Positions 1 through 6,880 of a stretch of DNA of 12,495 bases are shown piece after piece. Both the position numbers and the translations under genes were made by a program. The DNA lies in the NCBI GenBank assembly GCA_964416315.1, contig CAYQDR010000131.1, positions 1-12,495 on the forward strand, given 5' to 3'. Positions within the stretch are counted from its first letter, which is position 1; every line of letters starts with the position of its first letter. The DNA is from CAYQDR01 sp964416315. GTDB lineage: Bacteria; Methylomirabilota; Methylomirabilia; Rokubacteriales; DASRDR01. The notes beneath the pieces are model-generated. The model had not been told where the DNA came from. It saw only the letters and a program-made list of their open reading frames with translations, and ran no database searches.

Positions 1-36
1 GGTGCTATTCTCTCCCCGACTCCCAGCGACGGACAG

Positions 37-42
37 AGTATA
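37..42 (-). promoter_or_regulatory. possible minus-strand -10 box TATACT
   Basis: Read on the minus strand, these bases are TATACT, the same hexamer that precedes the YVTN gene at 11431. It would drive transcription leftwards out of the window, divergent from moxR, and a GGGAG stretch follows on the minus strand. No good -35 box is visible and no start codon lies 7 nt downstream, so this is weak. The rest of bases 1-80 shows no gene. Confidence 0.25.
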
Positions 43-80
43 AGGACCCGCGGCGAACTCGACGAGGCGCGCCACGAGCC

Positions 81-109
81 TTGACAGGGCTCGGAGGGGC
101 CCCTACAGT
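81..109 (+). promoter_or_regulatory. sigma70-type promoter of the moxR operon
   Basis: TTGACA at 81-86 matches the consensus -35 box exactly. It is followed by a 17-nt spacer and TACAGT at 104-109 as -10 box. Transcription should begin about 7 nt after the -10 box, at 116-117, which is the first base of the moxR ATG. The transcript is therefore probably leaderless. The promoter shares TTGACAGG-N15-TACAGTCG with the one at 4595. Confidence 0.8.
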
Positions 110-116
110 CGCGGGC

Positions 117-1067
117 ATGACGGCCGGGGAGCCCCTCGAGCCGCGCGAGACCTTCCGGCGCGTCGCCGCGAACATCGAGACGGTGATGCGGGGGCAGTCC
201 GCCGCGATCCGGAAGCTCCTCGCCGCGTTCGCGAGCGGCGGCCACGTCCTCCTCGAGGACTACCCGGGCACCGGCAAGACGACCCTGGCGAAGGCGCTGG
301 CGCGCTCGATCGGCGCCCAGTTCCGCCGCCTCCAGTTCACGCCGGACCTCCTCCCCTCCGACATCCTCGGCGTCTCCGTCTTCGACCAGCGCGAGCAGAC
401 GTTCCGCTTCCTCCCCGGGCCGGTCTTCACGAACATCCTCCTGGCCGACGAGATCAACCGGGCGTCGCCGCGGACGCAGTCGGCCCTGCTCGAGGCGATG
501 GGCGAGGGGCAGGTGTCGGTGGAGGGGCAGTCGCACCGGCTCGAGGAGCTGTTCTTCGTCATCGCCACCCAGAATCCCGTCGAGTTCCGCGGGACCTACC
601 CCCTCCCCGAGGCCCAGATGGACCGGTTCGCGATCCAGTTCAGCCTCGGCTACGTCGCCCCCGAGGAGGAGGTGGCGATCCTCTCGGCGCAGGAGCGCAG
701 CCATCCCCTGGAGCGCCTCGGGGCCTGCGTCACGAAGGAGGACGTCGCCGCCCTCCGGGAGCGGGTGAAGGACGTGCGCCTGAGCGACGAGCTGAAGCGC
801 TACGTCGTCGATCTCGTCCGGCAGACGCGCGGCGCGGCCGGCGTCCAGCTCGGCGCGAGCCCGCGCGCCTCGCTCGCCCTGACGAAGGCGGCGCAGGCCA
901 TGGCGCTGCTCGACGGCCACGAGTTCGTGACGCCGGAGCAGATCCAGGAGCTCGCCGTCTCGGTCGTCGCGCACCGCCTGGTGATCGACCCCCAGGCGCG
1001 CTTCGCCGGGCAGACGGCGGAGCACATCGTCGAGGAGATCCTCAAGGCCGTCCCGGTGCCGGCGTAG
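117..1067 (+). CDS. moxR: MoxR-family AAA+ ATPase
   Basis: This is a 316-residue AAA+ ATPase of the MoxR family, which acts as a chaperone-like ATPase in assembly or activation of protein complexes and is usually paired with DUF58/VWA proteins. A Walker A motif (PGTGKTT, Lys about 54), Walker B with DEINR (about 109-115), sensor-1 ATQNP (about 150-154) and the family motif GTYPLPEAQMDRF follow in order, and the length is normal. An in-frame TTG at 81 would add 12 residues, but it is the -35 box itself, so the ATG at 117 is the better start. No Shine-Dalgarno precedes that ATG, consistent with a leaderless mRNA. The gene is first in a three-gene operon, 10 nt before the DUF58 gene. The family call is secure; the client protein is unknown. 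Confidence 0.93.
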   Translation: MTAGEPLEPRETFRRVAANIETVMRGQSAAIRKLLAAFASGGHVLLEDYPGTGKTTLAKALARSIGAQFRRLQFTPDLLPSDILGVSVFDQREQTFRFLPGPVFTNILLADEINRASPRTQSALLEAMGEGQVSVEGQSHRLEELFFVIATQNPVEFRGTYPLPEAQMDRFAIQFSLGYVAPEEEVAILSAQERSHPLERLGACVTKEDVAALRERVKDVRLSDELKRYVVDLVRQTRGAAGVQLGASPRASLALTKAAQAMALLDGHEFVTPEQIQELAVSVVAHRLVIDPQARFAGQTAEHIVEEILKAVPVPA

Positions 1068-1077
1068 CGGTCAGCTC

Positions 1078-2412
1078 ATGGTCCGGCGGCTCTTCTACCG
1101 CGCGTTCCGGCTCCTCTCGGGGATTCAGCACCGGATGCGGCGGCGGTTCACGCCCGCGGGGCTCCTCGCCCTCGGGGCCCTCGTCGCCTCGGCCGTCGTC
1201 GGGCTCGACACGAACCAGACGCTCGCCTACCAGGCCTTCGCGTTCCTCGCGGCGCTCTTTGCGATCTCCCTGGCCTGGAGCGCCCGGGTCAGGCCGCGCG
1301 CCGAGGCGCGGCGGGTTCTGCCGCGGTTCGGGAGCGCGGGCGCGCCGGTCGCTTACCGCGTCCTGGTCCGGAACCCGACGGGACGACCCCAGGCCGGGCT
1401 CACGGTCCTCGAGGACTTCGCCGATCCGCGCCCCAGCTTCGAGGAGTTCAGCCACGCGCCCGAGCCGGGGCAGCCGGGCTACGACTGGCTCGACCGGGCC
1501 GCCGGCTACTCCCGCTGGGTGTGGCTCGTCGCGCGGCGGCGGGGCGCGGTCGTCCCCGAGCAGACCGTCCCCGCCCTCGGGCCCCGCGGCGAGGGCGAGG
1601 TGCGCGTCGAGCTGACGCCGTCGCGACGGGGGTTCGTCCGCTTCGCCGGCCTCACGCTCGCGCGACCGGACCCCTTCGGCCTCTCGCGCGCGCTCACGCC
1701 TGTCCCGCTCCCGCAGTCGCTCCTCGTCCTGCCGAAGCGCTACCCGGTGCCGCCCGTCCAGCTCCCCGGGCGGCGCAAGTTCCAGCAGGGCGGGGTGGCG
1801 CTGGCCGGCTCCGTGGGCGACTCGGAGGAGTTCGTCGCCCTGCGGGACTACCGGCCCGGCGACCCCCTGCGCCGGATCCACTGGAAGAGCTGGGCGCGGG
1901 TGGGGAAGCCGATCGTGAAGGAGTACCAGGACGAGTTCTTCGTCCGCCATGCCCTGGTGCTGGACACGTTCCTGCTGGCCGAGAGCGACCTCTTCGAGGA
2001 CGCGGTGTCGGTGGCGGCCTCCTTCGCCTACGCGATGCCGACCCAGGAGTCGCTCCTCGACCTGCTCTTCGTCGGCCCCGAGGCGTACTGCTTCACGGCC
2101 GGGCGGGGCGTGGGGCCGGTGGACCGGATGCTGGAGATCCTCGCCTGCGTGGGCGTCTGCCGGGACAAGCCCTTCCGCACGCTCCACCAGCTCGTCGTGA
2201 GCCGCTGCGCGTCGCTCTCCGGCTGCGTCGTGGTCCTCGTCGCCTGGGACGAGGCGCGGCGCGCGTTCGCGGACCACCTCGCGGCGCTCGGCGTGCCGGC
2301 GCTCGTGCTGCTCGTCACCGACCCCCGACGCCCGGGGACCGCGGACCTGCCCGGGGCGCACGTCCGCCGACTCCAGGTCGGCCGGATCGCCGAGGGCTTG
2401 GCGGCGCTGTGA
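1078..2412 (+). CDS. DUF58 domain membrane protein
   Basis: This 444-residue protein has two hydrophobic segments near the N-terminus (about 27-43 and 51-67). An extracytoplasmic or linker region follows, then the DUF58 signature around residues 248-283 (DYRPGDPLRRIHWKSWAR followed by KPIVKEY). DUF58 proteins carry a von Willebrand A-like fold and are the standard partner of MoxR ATPases; their exact biochemical role is not settled. The ATG lies 10 nt after the moxR stop with no clear Shine-Dalgarno, so translation probably depends on the upstream gene. The next gene starts only after 154 nt, unusual for this cassette, and that gap holds a repeat. Family assignment is strong. Confidence 0.9.
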   Translation: MVRRLFYRAFRLLSGIQHRMRRRFTPAGLLALGALVASAVVGLDTNQTLAYQAFAFLAALFAISLAWSARVRPRAEARRVLPRFGSAGAPVAYRVLVRNPTGRPQAGLTVLEDFADPRPSFEEFSHAPEPGQPGYDWLDRAAGYSRWVWLVARRRGAVVPEQTVPALGPRGEGEVRVELTPSRRGFVRFAGLTLARPDPFGLSRALTPVPLPQSLLVLPKRYPVPPVQLPGRRKFQQGGVALAGSVGDSEEFVALRDYRPGDPLRRIHWKSWARVGKPIVKEYQDEFFVRHALVLDTFLLAESDLFEDAVSVAASFAYAMPTQESLLDLLFVGPEAYCFTAGRGVGPVDRMLEILACVGVCRDKPFRTLHQLVVSRCASLSGCVVVLVAWDEARRAFADHLAALGVPALVLLVTDPRRPGTADLPGAHVRRLQVGRIAEGLAAL

Positions 2413-2480
2413 GGCGCGCCGTGTTCCTCCGAGCCCGCGACGACGGAGAGCGAGGCGGCGCCCTTCCCCCCCCGAGGCGG

Positions 2481-2540
2481 CCGGAGGGACGGGACGTCGC
2501 GAGGGCCGCAGGCCCGAGCCGTCCCGGCGATCTGGACGAC
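2481..2540 (-). repeat. structured dispersed repeat, copy A
   Basis: This copy lies in the gap between the DUF58 and transglutaminase genes. It is a close match, by eye roughly 9 in 10 bases, to the reverse complement of the segment at 12436-12495. It contains an outer stem CGGGACG (2490-2496) with CGTCCCG (2520-2526) around a 23-nt interior, and the interior holds a smaller GGGCC-GCA-GGCCC hairpin. It resembles REP-type intergenic palindromes in size and placement. Confidence 0.7.
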
Positions 2541-2541
2541 A

Positions 2542-2561
2542 GGGGGCGGGGGGGCGGGGGG
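2542..2561 (+). other. G-quadruplex-type G runs before the transglutaminase start
   Basis: Three uninterrupted G runs of 5, 7 and 6 bases are separated by single C residues. They end 5 nt before the ATG of the transglutaminase gene, so they occupy the place of its ribosome binding site. Dividing the 7-base run gives four G3 tracts with short loops, the classic quadruplex pattern. It could serve as a G-rich Shine-Dalgarno substitute or as a structure that limits translation. Long homopolymers are also error-prone in assemblies. Confidence 0.5.
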
Positions 2562-2566
2562 ACCCG

Positions 2567-4546
2567 ATGAACACCCCGGCGGGGCTCGTCGGCGCCGCGG
2601 TCCTCTTGTGGGGGTGGCAGACGGGGCTCCTCCTCTTCGCGATCCCGATCGCGGTCCTCCTCGAGGGGTCGCGGCTGGTCGGCTGGCGCTGGGAGCTCTC
2701 GACCGCCGACTTCTACCGCGTCGCCGACCTGTGCCGGCTGGTCCTGGTCGCGATGGGCGTGTATCAGTTCACGACCGCGCTCCGGCCGACGCACGCCATC
2801 TGGGGCGTGGTCCAGTGGTTTCCGCTCGCCGTGCTCCCGCTCGTCGCCTGCCAGGCCTACACGACCGCCGCCCGACTCGATCCCTGGTCCTTCCTCCTGA
2901 TCGTCCGCCGCCGCGCAGGCGGCGACCCCGCCGATGCGGTCAACCTGGCCTACCCGTTCTTCGCCCTCGTGATCCTCGCGGCGAGCGCCGCGAACGCGCG
3001 CGGGCCGGGCTTTTACGCGGGATTGCTGGTCCTGGCGGCCTGGGCCCTCTGGGCGGCGCGGCCCGGGAGCGTGCCCGCGCCCGTCTGGCTCGGGCTCTTC
3101 GCCGTCGCGGCCGTCGCGGGCTACGGCGGCCACGTCGGGCTCTGGAGCCTCCAGAAGTTCGTCGAGCGCACCCTCCTCGAGTTCTTCTTCGCCGACCGGA
3201 GGGAGACCGACCCCTTCCGGGCCACCACGGCGTTCGGCCGCATCGGGCAGCTCAAGCTCTCGGACCGGATCGTGCTGCGCGTGGCGCCGGACGGGGTCCG
3301 CCCGCCGGTCCTCCTCCGCGAGGCGACCTACAACTTCTACAGCGCACCCCTCTGGGTGGCGACCGACCCGGCCTTCACCGCGGTCCGGCCCGAGGCCGAC
3401 GGCCTCACGTGGCACCTGCTCGCGGGCGCGGTGCCGCGGGAAAGCCTCGTCGTCTCGAGCTACCTCAAGCGGGGGAAGGGGGTCCTGCCCCTGCCCTCGG
3501 GGGCGGCGCGCATCGAGCGGCTGTCCGTCCTCGGCATGCAGGCGAACCCCCTCGGGGCGGTGAAGGTGGAGGAGGGGCTCGGCCTGGTCACCTACCGGGT
3601 GGGCTACGGGTCCGCGGGCTCGATCGACGGGCCGCCGACGGAGACCGATCTCAAGCTGCCCGCGCGCGAGGGCCCGCTCCTGGCCGCCCTCGCCGCGGAG
3701 CTCCGCCTCGCCGAGGAGAGCCCGGCCCGGCGCCTGCGGACCGTGACCGAGTATTTCCGGGCGCGGTTCCGCTACTCGACCTTCCTCCCGGGCCGGCCGC
3801 CGGGCGCGAGCCCGCTGGAAGAGTTCCTCCTGCGCTCCCGCGCCGGCCACTGCGAGTACTTCGCGACGGCGACGGCCCTCCTGCTCCGCGCCGCGGGCAT
3901 CCCCGCCCGCTACGCCGTCGGCTACTCGGTCCAGGAGTGGAGCGGGCTCGAGAAGCGCTTCGTCGTCCGCGCGCGGCACGCACACTCGTGGACGCTCGCG
4001 TGGGTGGACGGCGCCTGGCGGGACGTGGACACGACGCCGCCCGCCTGGTTCGAGGCCGAGGAGAAGGCCGCCGCCTCGATCTGGCAGCCGCTCTACGACC
4101 TCTCGGCCTGGGGGTTCTTCCTCTTCTCCCGCTGGCGGTGGGGCGAGACGGAGAGCGGCGTCCGCTACGTGGTCTGGCTCCTCCTCCCGCTGATCGGCTT
4201 CCTCGCCTGGCGGCTCCGCTTCCGGCGCCAGACCCCGGCCGGCGCCGCGGCGCCCGGGGGCGGACGGGACGGCGGCCCGCGTCCGGGCGCGGACTCCGAC
4301 TTCTACGCCATCGAGGCGCGCCTCGGCGCGCTCGGCCTGGAGCGGCAGCCCTGGGAGCCCCCGGCGCGCTGGCTCGAGCGCCTCCGCGCCACGCGGGCCG
4401 AGGGGTTCGCGACGGATGCCCTCGCCCCGATCCTCGCGCTTCATTACCGCTACCGCTTCGACCCGCACGGGCTCAGCCCGGCGGAGCGCGAGCGGCTGCG
4501 GGCGGCCGCGGCGGCCTGGCTCCAATCCGTCCCTCCCTCACCCTGA
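2567..4546 (+). CDS. TgpA-like membrane transglutaminase with DUF4129-like tail
   Basis: This is a 659-residue membrane protein. About six hydrophobic segments fill residues 8-190, followed by a periplasmic region with a transglutaminase core. One more membrane helix lies near 527-545, and a C-terminal cytoplasmic region of about 80 residues resembles DUF4129. The catalytic triad is visible: Cys429 in GHCEYFATA, His473 in RHAHSWTLAW and Asp488 in DVDTTPP. All three are intact, so activity is expected. The TgpA/YebA family is the usual third member of the MoxR-DUF58 cassette; the physiological substrate is unknown. The last residues (VPPSP) and the stop codon lie at the edge of a palindromic repeat, so the original C-terminus may have been replaced by repeat sequence. 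Confidence 0.9.
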   Translation: MNTPAGLVGAAVLLWGWQTGLLLFAIPIAVLLEGSRLVGWRWELSTADFYRVADLCRLVLVAMGVYQFTTALRPTHAIWGVVQWFPLAVLPLVACQAYTTAARLDPWSFLLIVRRRAGGDPADAVNLAYPFFALVILAASAANARGPGFYAGLLVLAAWALWAARPGSVPAPVWLGLFAVAAVAGYGGHVGLWSLQKFVERTLLEFFFADRRETDPFRATTAFGRIGQLKLSDRIVLRVAPDGVRPPVLLREATYNFYSAPLWVATDPAFTAVRPEADGLTWHLLAGAVPRESLVVSSYLKRGKGVLPLPSGAARIERLSVLGMQANPLGAVKVEEGLGLVTYRVGYGSAGSIDGPPTETDLKLPAREGPLLAALAAELRLAEESPARRLRTVTEYFRARFRYSTFLPGRPPGASPLEEFLLRSRAGHCEYFATATALLLRAAGIPARYAVGYSVQEWSGLEKRFVVRARHAHSWTLAWVDGAWRDVDTTPPAWFEAEEKAAASIWQPLYDLSAWGFFLFSRWRWGETESGVRYVVWLLLPLIGFLAWRLRFRRQTPAGAAAPGGGRDGGPRPGADSDFYAIEARLGALGLERQPWEPPARWLERLRATRAEGFATDALAPILALHYRYRFDPHGLSPAERERLRAAAAAWLQSVPPSP

Positions 4547-4573
4547 CCCTCTCCCTCCCCGGGAGGGAGAGGG
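4547..4573. repeat. palindromic intergenic repeat at the transglutaminase 3' end
   Basis: CCCTCTCCCTCCC (4547-4559) and its exact reverse complement (4561-4573) flank one C, giving 13-bp arms directly after the TGA. The upstream CTCACCCTGA and downstream GTGTGGGTG extend the symmetry imperfectly. The composition resembles the CTCACCCTGACCCTCTCCC-type palindromes scattered through many GC-rich genomes. It may stop transcription of the upstream operon, but there is no T tract and the 1-nt loop would have to open in RNA. Confidence 0.7.
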
Positions 4574-4594
4574 GGTGTGGGTGCGGGGGGCGGG
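4561..4594 (+). other. G-quadruplex-type G runs next to the liv promoter
   Basis: On the + strand this stretch has at least six runs of three or more Gs separated by 1-3 bases. It begins in the right arm of the palindrome and ends directly before the -35 box at 4595. It fits the G3+N1-7 quadruplex pattern several times over. Any effect on the adjacent promoter is inference. Confidence 0.45.
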
Positions 4595-4623
4595 TTGACA
4601 GGCCCCGGGCTTGTCTCTACAGT
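4595..4623 (+). promoter_or_regulatory. sigma70-type promoter of the Liv-type ABC operon
   Basis: TTGACA at 4595-4600, a 17-nt spacer and TACAGT at 4618-4623 form a strong promoter with the same boxes and spacing as at 81-109. The expected start is near 4630, giving a leader of about 44 nt before the GTG at 4674. Confidence 0.8.
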
Positions 4624-4661
4624 CGATGCTGTCCTACCGTCCATTCACCCACTCCACGAAG

Positions 4662-4668
4662 GGAGGAG
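4662..4668 (+). promoter_or_regulatory. strong Shine-Dalgarno of the binding-protein gene
   Basis: GGAGGAG lies 5 nt before GTG 4674 and decides the start. The start places a standard signal peptide at the N-terminus, whereas the longer frame opening at TTG 4611 would begin upstream of the -10 box. Confidence 0.8.
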
Positions 4669-4673
4669 CGAGC

Positions 4674-5945
4674 GTGAGAACATCCAGTCGCCTCGTGAGG
4701 TTGAGCCTCGCCGCGCTCCTCGTGGCCGGGCTCGTCTGGGCCGCGCCCGCGAGCGCCCAGTGCCAGCTCGGCGTGCCGGGGATCAAGATCGGGGTCCAGG
4801 GCGTCAGCTCCGGCTCGCACGCCGACTACGGCCGCCAGATCATGATGGGCGCCACCATGGCGATCGAGGAGGTCAACGCCAAGGGCGGCATCCTCGGCTG
4901 CAAGCTCGAGATGAAGTTCATGGATGACGAGAACAAGCCGGCGGTCGGCGTTAAGAACGCCCGCTATCTCGTCACCGAGTGGGGCGCCCACTTCATGTAC
5001 GGCACGGACTCGAGCGGCGTCGCGATGGCCCTCGGTCCGGTCCTCCAGGAGCTTAAGCGGATCCACTTCTTCACGCACGCGGCGACCCACCGGCTGACCG
5101 AGGAGCTGGTCGCCCAGAAGGGCATCCAGGAGATCGTGCGCGTCAGCGTCCCCGTCTACCAGGACGCGGTCACGGCCGCCCTGATCTTCAAGGACCGGCC
5201 GGAGATCAAGCGCTGGGCGACGATCGGCGCGGACTACGAGTACGGCTACGTGACCTGGAACCTTTTCAAGGAGACCCTGAAGAAGTACCGGCCGGACGCC
5301 GAGTTCGTCGCGGCGGCGTGGGCCCCGTTCCTGACGCTGGACTTCTCCCCCCATATCTCGGCCGTCATGGCACAGAAGCCCGACGCGATCCTCGCGACGC
5401 CGTGGTCCGGCGAGGCCGTCATGCTCCTCCGGCAGGCCTTGATCCAGGGGGTCTTCGATCAGGTCCAGGTCTGGTGGCAGGCGATGGGAGGCTCGGTGGA
5501 CGTCCTGGAAGGGATCGCCTCGGAGGTCCAGCGGGATAGGTTCAAGGGGAAGCTGTGGGCTACGGCCCGGGGCCTGCACAACTGGCCTGACACGCCAGAG
5601 AACAAGGCCTTCGTCGAGCGCTTTCAGCAGCGGTGGGGGCGCCTGCCGAACTACTCGGCTGAGACGACGTACTCCGCCATCCTGATCACCAAGGCGGCGG
5701 TCGAGAAGGCGCAGAGCCTCGAGACGAAGCAGGTCATCGAGGCGCTGCGCGGGATGAAGATCATGACGCCCGCGGGCGAGCGGGTGTTCCGGAACGAAGA
5801 CCACCAGTTCGTTTACACGGTTCCCGCCGGACGCGTCGTGTGGGACGCGAAGTACCCGATCCCGGTCCTCGGGGACCTGAAGGTCTTCCAGGCGAAGGAC
5901 TACTACCGCCACCCGCCGTTCGCGCCGGTCGCGGCGACCAAGTAG
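4674..5945 (+). CDS. branched-chain amino acid-type ABC transporter substrate-binding protein
   Basis: This 423-residue periplasmic binding protein belongs to the LivK/Peripla_BP_6 class and captures the ligand for the importer encoded downstream. A signal peptide is clear: positive Arg residues at 2-9, a hydrophobic stretch at 10-24 and ASA before the likely cut near residue 28. The mature protein starts with the usual IKIGVQG strand and then AMAIEEVNAKGGILGCKLE-type sequence, near TMAIEEVNAKGG here. The ligand cannot be read from the sequence; family members bind branched-chain amino acids, but also amides, urea and aromatic acids. Start GTG is supported by a strong Shine-Dalgarno, the only one of this quality in the window, consistent with high binding-protein output. 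A hairpin follows the stop codon. The gene carries a few more A/T-ending codons than its neighbours. Confidence 0.92.
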   Translation: MRTSSRLVRLSLAALLVAGLVWAAPASAQCQLGVPGIKIGVQGVSSGSHADYGRQIMMGATMAIEEVNAKGGILGCKLEMKFMDDENKPAVGVKNARYLVTEWGAHFMYGTDSSGVAMALGPVLQELKRIHFFTHAATHRLTEELVAQKGIQEIVRVSVPVYQDAVTAALIFKDRPEIKRWATIGADYEYGYVTWNLFKETLKKYRPDAEFVAAAWAPFLTLDFSPHISAVMAQKPDAILATPWSGEAVMLLRQALIQGVFDQVQVWWQAMGGSVDVLEGIASEVQRDRFKGKLWATARGLHNWPDTPENKAFVERFQQRWGRLPNYSAETTYSAILITKAAVEKAQSLETKQVIEALRGMKIMTPAGERVFRNEDHQFVYTVPAGRVVWDAKYPIPVLGDLKVFQAKDYYRHPPFAPVAATK

Positions 5946-5969
5946 CCGCCCGGCATCGAGCGCTTCGCA

Positions 5970-5999
5970 GCCCGGCCGGCGGCCCTCCGCCGGTCGGGC
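5970..5999 (+). terminator. hairpin between binding-protein and permease genes
   Basis: The arms 5970-5982 and 5987-5999 pair over 13 bp (one G-U pair) around a CCCT loop, 24 nt after the binding-protein stop. No T run follows, so it is not a canonical intrinsic terminator. Such structures between binding-protein and permease genes are known from other ABC operons to stabilise the upstream mRNA or partly stop transcription, lowering permease levels. That role here is inferred. Confidence 0.55.
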
Positions 6000-6009
6000 C
6001 GGCCCTCCC

Positions 6010-6879
6010 ATGACGCCGGACCAACTCGCCTACCAGGGGCTCGTCGGCCTCTCGCTGGCGATGTACCTCTGGCTCCTCTCGGCGGGGCTCACGATCATCT
6101 TCGGCGTCCTGGGCGTGCTGAACTTCGCCCACGGGAGCCTCTTCATGCTCGGCGGCTACCTCGCCTACACGGCCTACGGCCTCTGGGGGTGGCCGTTCTG
6201 GGCGGCCGTGGCGCTGAGCCTGGCCGGCGTGGGCCTCGTCGGGCTCGTCATGGAGCGGGGGTTCCTCAAGCGTCTCTACGGCGTCGAGGAAGCCTACCAG
6301 CTCCTGCTCACCTTCGGCTTCATCCTGATCCTCGACGACGCCGTGAAGATCGTCTGGGGCGGCGTCTTCAAGATCCCGCCGATCCCGCGCTTCCTCGACG
6401 GCGCCTGGCCGCTCTTCGGCCGCCCGTTCCCCGTCTACAACACCTTCATCATCGCCGTCGGCGTGGCGGTGGCGGCGGGGCTCTGGCTCCTCTTCGAGAA
6501 GACGTGGTGGGGCCGGATGGTGCGCGCGACCGCGTCCGACCGCGAGATGGCCGGGGCGATCGGCGTCCGGGTGCCCCGCGTCTTCGCCGGCGTGTTCGTC
6601 CTGGGCTCGATGCTCGCGGCCCTGGGCGGCGCCCTCGGCACGCCGGTGCGCGTCGTGGCGCCGGGGATCGGCGCGGCGATGATCATCCAGGCCTTCATCA
6701 TCACGGTGATCGGCGGGCTCGGGAACCTCCGGGGCGCCTTCGTCGGCTCGCTGATCGTCGGTGTCCTCTCGGCCTACGGGACCGCCCTCTTCCCGGTGTT
6801 CGAGCTGTTCCTCATCTACGTGATCATGGCCGTGGTGCTGCTGGTCCGCCCGCAGGGCCTGTTCGGGGGCCACGCGTAG
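6010..6879 (+). CDS. livH: branched-chain amino acid-type ABC permease, LivH family
   Basis: This 289-residue integral membrane protein has about eight hydrophobic segments. It carries the LivH-type N-terminal motif NFAHGSLFMLGGY (38-50) and the cytoplasmic-loop motif GGLGNLRGAFVGS (235-247) that contacts the ATPases. Length is typical. It would pair with the LivM-like protein to form the membrane channel. ATG 6010 has no recognisable Shine-Dalgarno and follows the intergenic hairpin. The stop is 1 nt from the next ATG. The symbol reflects family, not proven substrate. Confidence 0.92.
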   Translation: MTPDQLAYQGLVGLSLAMYLWLLSAGLTIIFGVLGVLNFAHGSLFMLGGYLAYTAYGLWGWPFWAAVALSLAGVGLVGLVMERGFLKRLYGVEEAYQLLLTFGFILILDDAVKIVWGGVFKIPPIPRFLDGAWPLFGRPFPVYNTFIIAVGVAVAAGLWLLFEKTWWGRMVRATASDREMAGAIGVRVPRVFAGVFVLGSMLAALGGALGTPVRVVAPGIGAAMIIQAFIITVIGGLGNLRGAFVGSLIVGVLSAYGTALFPVFELFLIYVIMAVVLLVRPQGLFGGHA

Positions 6880-6880
6880 C

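Noticed and set aside
81..116. TTG start adding 12 residues to MoxR
   Set aside because: The TTG is the first triplet of a perfect -35 box, and the -10 box lies inside the extension, so it would not be transcribed from this promoter.
2315..4525. Long minus-strand open frame opposite the transglutaminase gene, and similar antisense frames over the Liv genes
   Set aside because: Low-complexity Arg/Glu/Pro-rich products, no recognisable domains, and they mirror strong genes on the other strand in very GC-rich DNA.
4611..4673. TTG start adding 21 residues to the binding protein
   Set aside because: It begins upstream of the -10 box. GTG 4674 has a strong Shine-Dalgarno and gives a normal signal peptide.
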